Shown here: in pieces, positions 1-6,003 of the stretch | How the letters are laid out: every line of letters begins with the position of its first letter | How positions within the stretch are numbered: position 1 is the first letter of the stretch | Assembly: GCA_002707085.1 (NCBI GenBank) | Contig: PALY01000004.1 | Location: forward strand, 113,350-120,319 | Length of the DNA: 6,970 nucleotides | DNA from: Deltaproteobacteria bacterium | GTDB lineage: Bacteria; Myxococcota_A; UBA796 | Reading direction: 5' to 3' | Program-made: the position numbers and the translations under genes | The notes under the pieces: model-generated | Databases searched by the model: none | What the model was told of the DNA's origin: nothing | What the model saw: only the letters and a program-made list of their open reading frames with translations

Positions 1-801
1 GCCTGATTCCACCAAGAACACTTGTGCATCTACCGCGATGGAAATCACATGGTCCGAAATGTCTCCAGGGGGCAAACGAGTCCCGACTCCGGAGGGCTTA
101 TCGGTTGCCCCAGCAACCAATGTGACCCCATGACGCTCCGCCTGTTCCAGTGCATCAGCCAACAAAACCTTTGACCCCGCACGCGCCATCGCCAATGCAC
201 TACCCAAGGTCAATTCATCCATTTTCTCTGCAGATGAAACCGAACGAGGATCTGCAGAATAGACCCCATCGACATCGGAGCAGATCTCACAGTGATCAGC
301 CCCCAACGCTGCGGTCAAGACCACTGCAGTGGTATCCGACCCCCCTCTTCCCAAGGTTGTGACCTCACCGGTACGACTCACACCTTGGAATCCTGCAACA
401 ATGGCTATCCTTCCCTCATTTAGGGCCCTACGGATGCGATGCGGACGCACCTCCACCACCTGAGCAGACACATGCTGCGTATCGGTAATGATTCCTGATT
501 GGCTCCCCGTAAACGATTGAGCCGGCTCTCCCAGATCTTCGATCGCCATGGCCAACAAGGTCATGCTGACCCGCTCGCCCACACTGATCAACAAATCGAG
601 TTCGCGACGTCCTGGCTTGGAGCTGATTTCTGATGCCAAGGCCAACAGTTCGTTGGTTGTGTTGCCCATAGCAGACACAACCACAACCACGTCTACCCCT
701 GTCCGACGAGTTGCCACCACACGCTCTGCTACGGCTCGAATGCGCGCAACATCCGCCACCGATGAACCACCATACTTCTGGACTACACAACGCCGACTCA
801 A
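1..801 (-). CDS. lysC: Aspartokinase (aspartate kinase), 3' end beyond the window
   Basis: Phosphorylates the beta-carboxylate of L-aspartate with ATP, the first step towards lysine, threonine, methionine and diaminopimelate; cytoplasmic. The 267 residues visible cover the amino-acid kinase domain. Landmarks: KYGGSSV at 9-15 (family KFGGTSV nucleotide/substrate motif), [15 protein letters not shown] at 39-53, SVGERVS at 73-79, [23 protein letters not shown] at about 137-159, and [13 protein letters not shown] at 174-186. Residues 252-267 ([16 protein letters not shown]) look like the start of the first ACT regulatory domain, so feedback control by an amino acid is likely but not visible. No ATG exists between the upstream in-frame TAG and the KYGG motif. 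The TTG at 799-801 gives the family-typical N-terminus [12 protein letters not shown] and has GGAGG five bases upstream. The stretch [19 protein letters not shown] at 208-226 is diverged from the usual GAKVLHPRAVELA segment. It is divergent from the UPF0462 gene. Confidence 0.95.
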   Translation of the reverse strand, partial: MSRRCVVQKYGGSSVADVARIRAVAERVVATRRTGVDVVVVVSAMGNTTNELLALASEISSKPGRRELDLLISVGERVSMTLLAMAIEDLGEPAQSFTGSQSGIITDTQHVSAQVVEVRPHRIRRALNEGRIAIVAGFQGVSRTGEVTTLGRGGSDTTAVVLTAALGADHCEICSDVDGVYSADPRSVSSAEKMDELTLGSALAMARAGSKVLLADALEQAERHGVTLVAGATDKPSGVGTRLPPGDISDHVISIAVDAQVFLVESG

Positions 802-806
802 ACCAA

Positions 807-811
807 CCTCC
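807..811 (-). promoter_or_regulatory. Shine-Dalgarno site that fixes the TTG start of aspartokinase
   Basis: On the minus strand this reads GGAGG, five bases before the TTG at 801-799. It is the best ribosome binding site near the gene's 5' end and supports the non-ATG start. The alternative in-frame TTG further upstream (before GCG GAG) would lie at or before this site. Confidence 0.75.
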
Positions 812-854
812 GCCAAGTGTGGTAACCCAGGGCATGCCTACTCCCATCCATACC

Positions 855-1358
855 ATGAACATCACTGCTGCTTGGGATGGTTCAGCAATCCCCGGTGAAC
901 CACTTGTCCGTATATGGATCACACAAGAGAATGACGACCTGTATATCGATCTTGATGCGCCATTTCATGGAGATCCGAAAGCGCCAGAAGGGCCTGTAGG
1001 ACCCACCGATGGTCTATGGGAATACGAAGTTGTTGAAGTCTTTTTCTTGGGAGACAACGGACGCTATACCGAAATTGAACTCTCCCCAAGTGGGCACCAC
1101 CTTGTACTAAAACTCGACGGAGTAAGAAACCCTGTTGCCACCTGCTTGCCCTTGGATTTCAAAGCAAACATCACGGGAAAACGCTGGACTGGACGCGCTC
1201 ACGTACCACAAATTTTACTCCCCAACGGCCCACTATTTATCAATGGATACGCCATCTACGGATCGGGTCCAGACAGGGTGTATATGTCCTGGATTCCACT
1301 CCCCGGAAAAGCGCCTGACTTTCACCAACCAGAATTATTTAGGCCCCTTGGCGACTAA
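855..1358 (+). CDS. UPF0462 family protein (C4orf33-like), function unknown
   Basis: A 167-residue protein with no signal peptide or membrane segment, probably cytoplasmic. It matches, from memory, the pattern of the UPF0462/C4orf33 family along its whole length: WDG at 7-9, EPLVRI at 15-20, DAPFHGDPKAPEGPVG at 34-49, LWEYEVVEVFFLGD at 54-67, YTEIELSPSGHHLVLKLDGVRN at 71-92, WTGRAHVP at 111-118, INGYAIYGSG at 129-138, and PDFHQPELFRPL at 154-165. The aromatic beta-strand pattern suggests a carbohydrate-binding-like or DOMON-like beta-sandwich; no enzymatic motif is visible and no activity is established for the family as far as I know. I chose the ATG at 855 because it puts eight residues before WDG's glycine as in the animal protein. 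An in-frame ATG at 834 adds seven residues; neither has a good ribosome binding site. It is divergent from lysC, and its TAA overlaps the stop of the convergent TPR gene by four bases. Confidence 0.85.
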   Translation: MNITAAWDGSAIPGEPLVRIWITQENDDLYIDLDAPFHGDPKAPEGPVGPTDGLWEYEVVEVFFLGDNGRYTEIELSPSGHHLVLKLDGVRNPVATCLPLDFKANITGKRWTGRAHVPQILLPNGPLFINGYAIYGSGPDRVYMSWIPLPGKAPDFHQPELFRPLGD

Positions 1359-2170
1359 CGAATTTCAAAATCATCGATGAAAATCGTATTTTTTCCACGG
1401 TCTTGCGTGTGGTAAGCCGTGACGTCTCGAAGAATCACTCGATGAACCGCTGAAAGATCGAGACTACGACCTTCGGCTGCGGGCGCTTCAGCCGGCATTA
1501 CTGTGGCCAGTTGCAGTCGAACCTGACTCCATTTTCCAACTTCCACGATTTGGAGGGGTGCAGTCCATCGTTGACCTTCCTCATCTTCTACGAGAATTCG
1601 AAGGTGCGTTTCCACCGTATCGGTTTGAACTCGAAAAGAGAGTTGCGTGACTTTGTCACCATCTGTATCCAAGCCCATGATGATGAAATCATCGAGACGG
1701 TTGACCAGTTCGGTCTTCCATGACAAAACGCCACCACCCAAGCCATCATCTACCGTCAAATCGGTTTCCTGGCCTCGTTCCCAACCGCGAACCCAAGGAC
1801 CCGCATTGATCCTGAAATCACTCTTATGTGGAACCGAACGAATCGCTTTTTCTGCGACCGCCAAGCGACCCAACAACACTCGAGCTCGGCGTTTGCTCGC
1901 ACGATATTCCAGGGCAGACTCCAACGATTGTCTGGCACCTTGGCTATCTCCCGCAGACCACCGGGCCCGGCCCAACCAATACAAGACATCGCCCCGCATT
2001 GTGTCTGTATTGGGCATTTGAGCCAATAAGGTTTCGTACACGGCTATGGCACCACTTGGGTCATTGCCGGCCGCTTGCGTCAAGCGCGCATCATATTGAG
2101 CCGCCCACGTCTCTGCCGCACCTGCCCATACAGGTCCAGAAAGCGCCAATAGCAACATCCCTGCAAGCAT
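1355..2170 (-). CDS. Exported TPR protein with C-terminal beta-sandwich (carbohydrate-binding-like) domain
   Basis: A 271-residue protein I do not recognise as a named gene. Residues 1-16 form a hydrophobic signal peptide (LAGMLLLALSGPVWA) with likely cleavage near WAG/AGA at 15-18, so the product should be periplasmic or surface-located. Residues 20-105 are helical with a TPR-like pattern (GAIAVYETLLAQMP at 40-53; DVLYWLGRARWSAGDSQGARQSLESALEY at 61-89). Residues 118-271 look like a jelly-roll or galactose-binding-like fold: paired acidic loops (VDDGLGGG 140-147, GLDTDGDKV 166-174), VGKWSQVRLQL at 211-221, and the ending NTIFIDDFEI at 261-270, typical of CBM-like beta-sandwiches. The ATG shares one base with the response regulator's TGA (TGATG), with AAGG just upstream, implying translational coupling. 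As the last gene of the kinase-regulator operon it may be an accessory sensor or output of that system; this is inference. The ligand cannot be told from the sequence. Confidence 0.8.
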   Translation of the reverse strand: MLAGMLLLALSGPVWAGAAETWAAQYDARLTQAAGNDPSGAIAVYETLLAQMPNTDTMRGDVLYWLGRARWSAGDSQGARQSLESALEYRASKRRARVLLGRLAVAEKAIRSVPHKSDFRINAGPWVRGWERGQETDLTVDDGLGGGVLSWKTELVNRLDDFIIMGLDTDGDKVTQLSFRVQTDTVETHLRILVEDEEGQRWTAPLQIVEVGKWSQVRLQLATVMPAEAPAAEGRSLDLSAVHRVILRDVTAYHTQDRGKNTIFIDDFEIR

Positions 2171-2877
2171 CAGCCTTCTTCTGCGATGAACTGGTAGCCC
2201 ACCCCATGTAGTGTCCGAATAAACACTGGCTCTTGTGCATTGTCTCTCAGCTTTTTGCGCACGGTAAGAACGTGGGTATCCACCGTTCGTGTCGCCACTC
2301 CAGCCCGGTATCCCCAGACCCGCTCCAGCAACATATCCCGGGACAAAATTCGACCACGATTGTCAATGAAAAAGCGAAGCAGAGCCGCTTCTCGCTTCGA
2401 CAAAGGCTCATCACCATCAGGATGATGAATGGCCATATCGTTGGGTCCCAACTCCACCCGTACATCACCAAAGTGGTACAGATATCGAGCGCCGCCCACG
2501 CGCCTAAGCATGGCATCGATTCGTTTTTCAAGAACCGGTAAAGAAAAGGGCTTGGTCACATAATTGTCTGCACCAGCATCAAATGCGACGATCTTGTCTT
2601 CTTCGCTTGTGCGTGCAGTAAGGAAAATCACTGGCCGATCATACCCAGAACTTCTCAACGCTGTGCAGATCTCAAAACCGTTCATTCCGTCAGGACCAGC
2701 GGGGCCTTCTTGAAGCATGACATCGAGGACTGTCACATCCGGTGGAAATCGGTCGGCGACGGTCAACGCCTCCTCTCCTGTTCTCACACCATGAACAATA
2801 TGCCCCTGGCGCTCAAAATATTTTGTGAGCGTCCCCAAGACTTCTACTTCATCTTCAACAAACAAGATGCGTGCCAT
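2170..2877 (-). CDS. OmpR/PhoB-family response regulator
   Basis: A 235-residue cytoplasmic DNA-binding transcription factor, the probable phosphorylation partner of the kinase encoded just upstream. The receiver domain (about 1-120) has the acidic pair E8/D9, phospho-acceptor D52 in VLDVML, switch residue T87 in FLTAR, and K109-P110 in YVTKPF, so all catalytic receiver residues are present. The loop after D52 (QEGPAGPDGMNGFEI) is several residues longer than the usual LPGMDGFE form. The C-terminal winged helix (about 135-233) shows LSKREAALLRFF at 159-170, the recognition-helix region RTVDTHVLTVRKKL at 197-210, and IRTLHGVGYQF at 220-230. The ATG is preceded by TAAGGAG with six bases spacing, and that site overlaps the kinase stop codon, so the gene is probably translated from kinase mRNA. 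Its target genes cannot be told; the downstream exported TPR protein is in the same transcript. Confidence 0.95.
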   Translation of the reverse strand: MARILFVEDEVEVLGTLTKYFERQGHIVHGVRTGEEALTVADRFPPDVTVLDVMLQEGPAGPDGMNGFEICTALRSSGYDRPVIFLTARTSEEDKIVAFDAGADNYVTKPFSLPVLEKRIDAMLRRVGGARYLYHFGDVRVELGPNDMAIHHPDGDEPLSKREAALLRFFIDNRGRILSRDMLLERVWGYRAGVATRTVDTHVLTVRKKLRDNAQEPVFIRTLHGVGYQFIAEEG

Positions 2878-2883
2878 TTAATG

Positions 2884-2890
2884 CTCCTTA
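2884..2890 (-). promoter_or_regulatory. Shine-Dalgarno of the response regulator, overlapping the kinase stop
   Basis: Minus strand reads TAAGGAG, in which TAA is the histidine kinase stop codon. It lies six bases before the regulator ATG. The arrangement suggests that ribosomes ending on the kinase reinitiate on the regulator. Confidence 0.75.
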
Positions 2891-4996
2891 TTGATCCCTA
2901 TGATTGTCGGCCAAGCCGGGAAACCACAATGAAAAAGTGCTGCCCTTACCAGGGGTCGATACCACATCCACAGTCCCCATGTGGGCCTGAACGATGTAGA
3001 AGGTAATCGCTAGACCGATTCCTGTACCCTTTCTTCTGCGAACAGCCGCGTCTCCACCACGAAAAAACGGCTCGAATATTTGGCGCAAATCGGCACTTGG
3101 TATCCCTATTCCTTGATCGATAACGCACAACTGCACGCCATCACCCAACCGTTCAAGCGTGACCCGAATCGGTCGATCAGCGTCTGAATATTTTGCTGCA
3201 TTACTCACCAAATTAATCACGCACTGTGCAATGGCATCCATGTCGTGAGCGATCAGAGGCAAGAAAGAATCGATATCCAAGATCAATTCGCGGTCCTTCA
3301 ACTCAAAGCTGCTCTCAATGCTTTCGATGGCCGCATGAACTGTGTCTGTGAAGTCTCCAGGGTTCAACTGATAGGTTTTTGCTCCCCGTTCAATGGCAGA
3401 AAAGTCCAAAACATTGTCCACCAGACGACTGAGGCGTTCTGATTCCCGAACAATGGCTCGGTAATCATGCTGTCGCTCGTCTTCGGTCTCGCTCAAGCCC
3501 AGCATTAAACTCTCCGCCTTGAGTCGGATTTGCGTAATCGGGGAACGCAATTCGTGAGAAACATTGGCAGCAAAGTCAGCCTTCATTCGGGCATTGCCCA
3601 ACTCGTTCCTCACCATCCTGGCCGTGACCATTGCACCCACTCCCATCATCACCACAGCCAAAACAATAATCGCGATGCGTCGACTCCTTCGTTGACGAAG
3701 GTCCTCCGCCAATGCCACAGCATCACGAGGCAAAACCACCATTTGCCAACCAATCAACCATGGCACCAAGGAACGTCGAGACAACACTTCATCGGGGGAG
3801 TCGGTACCAGGCTCCAACAACTGACTCTTTACCGGCGAAGATGACGGAGTTCCATCGATGGCCAATTTTCGCGCATTCGCAATGATGGCAGAGCGATCGA
3901 GTGCAAACGCATACAGCTCGTCGTCCCACCACGTCAGCGCCCACAAGCCACGTTCCCCCTCAATCCAACGCACTTCTCCTCGACCCACAATCATATTGCG
4001 GCGACCCATCAACACCTTGTCGAGTTCCGGCAGCAGTTCCTGCGCCCAATACAACATTCGTGTCTGTGCATCGATTCGTTCACGGGTTCCCGCTACCCAT
4101 TCAGCATCCGTGAATGGTTCCAATCGAGACAAGGCTCGGCGAGCCACTGCAGCCTCTCCTCCCTCTCCAACGGCCCACGAAGAAGCCATCAAGTCCACCA
4201 CCAACCGCCGGAGCGACTCTGCACCCTTCAGCCGATCTCTTTCCAGCATGGACTCCGCTTCATGCAATCGAGTCAGGTCGATCATCCGAAATCCCCACGG
4301 ATCTCGCATTTGGCCATATTTCTTATTGACCTCTTTCAACTGATCCGCAGCCTCAGCGTACCGGCGAGCCTTGGTGAGCATCCGGGCACGATCAAACAGA
4401 AGTCTGGCCCGTGTTTTGGAGTCACTGCTGGCGCGCGCAGCACGTCCATACAGTCGCGCTACCACACCCGCATCCTCGCCACGACGTTCGGCCGCATTGG
4501 CTCTCTGTGCATCTGCATCAAAAAGATAGTTGATGGGTTCCACACCTGGAACAGAAGGTCGGTAAAATGGATTTTTTACGGTCAAATCTGAACTGAGCTT
4601 CAGGGCAACCAACATATGGGGATGCAGTTCTGTGGGACGCTCCAGGGGAGAATGACCCGCTTCCAAACGGTTCAGTACCCGAGTCTCAAAACTCGTAAAA
4701 CTACGCTCATAGCGTTCAATAAATGCCGAACTGGCGCCTTCAGCCTGGATTTGAACATCTTCAACCATGGCCAATTCCTCGCCATGAATCGAAGAGATAC
4801 CGAAATAGGCCAGAAGAACCGATGGCAAAAGGATCATGAACGATCCCATGGAGATGAATCTCAATAGTCGACGAAACCGAAGTGCATTTTCCATCGCTTT
4901 TACTGGAGTTCTGCGGAACTCCATGATCCAACGAAGAAAATGTATAAATTGGCTCTGACTGGGATCGGTCTGTTTGACGGACATCGGAGGCATCAT
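2888..4996 (-). CDS. Membrane sensor histidine kinase with TPR-containing periplasmic sensor domain
   Basis: A 702-residue two-component sensor kinase. A basic N-terminal tail (1-47) precedes membrane segment one at about 48-68 (FISMGSFMILLPSVLLAYFGI); segment two is at about 440-458 (RIAIIVLAVVMMGVGAMVTA). The roughly 370 residues between should be periplasmic and include helical TPR-like repeats at about 177-227 (ARLYGRAARA, RARLLFDRARMLTKARRYAEAADQLKEVNKKYG) and, from about 330, a mixed region with WIEGERGLWALTWWDDELYAFALD. No HAMP domain is evident: segment two runs almost directly into the dimerisation domain. HisKA has H481 in NVSHELRSPIT. The ATPase domain has the N box (N595, N599 in NLVSNAAKYS), G1 DQGIGIP at 627-633, F box FEPFFRG at 641-647 and G2 GTGIGLA at 657-663, so it appears fully active. 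The start is ATG at 4996 or the adjacent ATG at 4993, behind a weak AGG. It is first gene of the operon with the regulator and exported TPR protein. The signal is unknown. Confidence 0.93.
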   Translation of the reverse strand: MMPPMSVKQTDPSQSQFIHFLRWIMEFRRTPVKAMENALRFRRLLRFISMGSFMILLPSVLLAYFGISSIHGEELAMVEDVQIQAEGASSAFIERYERSFTSFETRVLNRLEAGHSPLERPTELHPHMLVALKLSSDLTVKNPFYRPSVPGVEPINYLFDADAQRANAAERRGEDAGVVARLYGRAARASSDSKTRARLLFDRARMLTKARRYAEAADQLKEVNKKYGQMRDPWGFRMIDLTRLHEAESMLERDRLKGAESLRRLVVDLMASSWAVGEGGEAAVARRALSRLEPFTDAEWVAGTRERIDAQTRMLYWAQELLPELDKVLMGRRNMIVGRGEVRWIEGERGLWALTWWDDELYAFALDRSAIIANARKLAIDGTPSSSPVKSQLLEPGTDSPDEVLSRRSLVPWLIGWQMVVLPRDAVALAEDLRQRRSRRIAIIVLAVVMMGVGAMVTARMVRNELGNARMKADFAANVSHELRSPITQIRLKAESLMLGLSETEDERQHDYRAIVRESERLSRLVDNVLDFSAIERGAKTYQLNPGDFTDTVHAAIESIESSFELKDRELILDIDSFLPLIAHDMDAIAQCVINLVSNAAKYSDADRPIRVTLERLGDGVQLCVIDQGIGIPSADLRQIFEPFFRGGDAAVRRRKGTGIGLAITFYIVQAHMGTVDVVSTPGKGSTFSLWFPGLADNHRDQ

Positions 4997-5007
4997 AAGC
5001 CTGTTTG

Positions 5008-6003
5008 ATGAAGACGTACCGTATAGATCAGCATGGTGGACCCGAAGTTCTCCGTATTGTCGATGTAGAAGAGCCGATTCCAGGCCCCGATGAGGTCTTG
5101 GTGAATGTGACCCATGTGGGACTCAACCATCTCGACGTATGGGTGCGCAGAGGCGTAGACTCCCACCCCTTTCCTTTGCCCTTGGTACCCGGATCCGATG
5201 TCGTTGGAATCCGTGAAGATACCGGAGATCGCGTGGCGCTCCATCCTGGTTTTGGGTGCCTCAAATGTGAGATCTGCAAACATGGCCGACATGATTTGTG
5301 TCGGCACTACCAAATTCGGGGCGAATCGATCAACGGCGGCATGGCTCAACGCGTGGTCGTCCCAAAAACACATCTGATGCCTTGTCCCATCGAACCTGCA
5401 AAAGCCGCTGCAATGCCGCTCAGTTTGTTGACCGCATGGCACATGCTGGTTGGACGAGCCCGGGTTCGGCCGGGACAAAAAGTGTTGATTCAAGCTGGAG
5501 CTTCAGGGGTGGGATCTTTGGCCATACAAGTGGCCAAACTCCACGGTGCTGAAGTCGCGGTCACCGCATCGACAGAACGAAAACGAGAGCGATGTATGGA
5601 ACTGGGTGCAGATCACGCCTGGACCTATGAAGAGGCCAAAACAGAAGTGCGCTCATGGACCCAAAAACGGGGCGTAGACATCGTGATGGATCATGTGGGT
5701 GAAGCCACTTGGAAGCAATCCGTCCGCGCTTTGGCCCGAGGCGGGACATTGGTCACTTGTGGGGCAACGACCGGCCACCAGGCCAATATCGACCTTCGAG
5801 TTTTGTTTTTCAAACAATTGAATCTATTGGGGTCCACCATGGGAACAATGGATGAGATGCAAGAAGCCTGGGCAGCCGTTACCACGGGCGCAATTCGTCC
5901 CGTAGTCGACAAAATTATGCCAATGACAGAGTTGGCAAAGGCCCACACCATGCTTGAATCACGCGCTCTCGCCGGCAAAGTGGTCATGGAACAAAATCTA
6001 TGA
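5008..6003 (+). CDS. Zinc-binding medium-chain dehydrogenase/reductase, quinone-oxidoreductase-like
   Basis: A 331-residue cytoplasmic NAD(P)-dependent oxidoreductase of the medium-chain (MDR) family. The GroES-like N-terminal domain begins MKTYRIDQHGGPEVL and contains GLNHLDVWVRRG at 38-49 and VPGSDVVG at 60-67. Four cysteines C84, C87, C90 and C98 form the classic structural-zinc lobe. The Rossmann domain carries LIQAGASGVGSLAIQVAK at 160-177, ASTERKRER at 187-195 and FFKQLNLLGSTMGT at 267-280. At the position where alcohol dehydrogenases have the catalytic-zinc cysteine (GxCxxD) this protein has G38-L-N-H-L-D43, and VPGSDVVG replaces PGHE, so the catalytic zinc is probably absent. This points to a quinone reductase or enoyl-reductase-like activity rather than a classical alcohol dehydrogenase. 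The substrate is not predictable. The start is ATG 5008, with TTG 5005 the only other option before an in-frame stop; no good ribosome site is seen. It is coupled to the amylase by an ATGA overlap. Confidence 0.92.
   Translation: MKTYRIDQHGGPEVLRIVDVEEPIPGPDEVLVNVTHVGLNHLDVWVRRGVDSHPFPLPLVPGSDVVGIREDTGDRVALHPGFGCLKCEICKHGRHDLCRHYQIRGESINGGMAQRVVVPKTHLMPCPIEPAKAAAMPLSLLTAWHMLVGRARVRPGQKVLIQAGASGVGSLAIQVAKLHGAEVAVTASTERKRERCMELGADHAWTYEEAKTEVRSWTQKRGVDIVMDHVGEATWKQSVRALARGGTLVTCGATTGHQANIDLRVLFFKQLNLLGSTMGTMDEMQEAWAAVTTGAIRPVVDKIMPMTELAKAHTMLESRALAGKVVMEQNL

Noticed and set aside
831..838. GGCATGCC palindrome between lysC and the UPF0462 gene as an operator
   Set aside because: Only 8 bp, expected by chance, and it overlaps a possible start codon; no wider symmetry.
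711..854. Longer N-terminus for the UPF0462 gene from ATG 711
   Set aside because: It would overlap the aspartokinase start by about 90 bases and add proline/histidine-rich sequence unrelated to the family.
428..922. Long minus-strand open frame of 164 codons overlapping the aspartokinase
   Set aside because: It is an out-of-frame shadow of the aspartokinase, which has full family motifs in another frame; the shadow product has low-complexity, unrecognisable sequence.
3858..4343. Plus-strand open frame of 161 codons antisense to the kinase
   Set aside because: Its serine/arginine-rich composition and position opposite a well-supported kinase reading frame mark it as a shadow.
4943..4948. 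TATAAA as a possible -10 box for the dehydrogenase gene
   Set aside because: No credible -35 hexamer lies 16-18 bases upstream, and the start would leave a long leader; too weak to call as a promoter.
4974..4979. TTGACG as a possible -35 box upstream of the dehydrogenase
   Set aside because: No acceptable -10 hexamer occurs at the proper spacing (bases 4997-5002 read AAGCCT).
4993..5493. Minus-strand open frame of 166 codons opposite the dehydrogenase
   Set aside because: It is a shadow of the strongly supported MDR gene and its product matches nothing recognisable.
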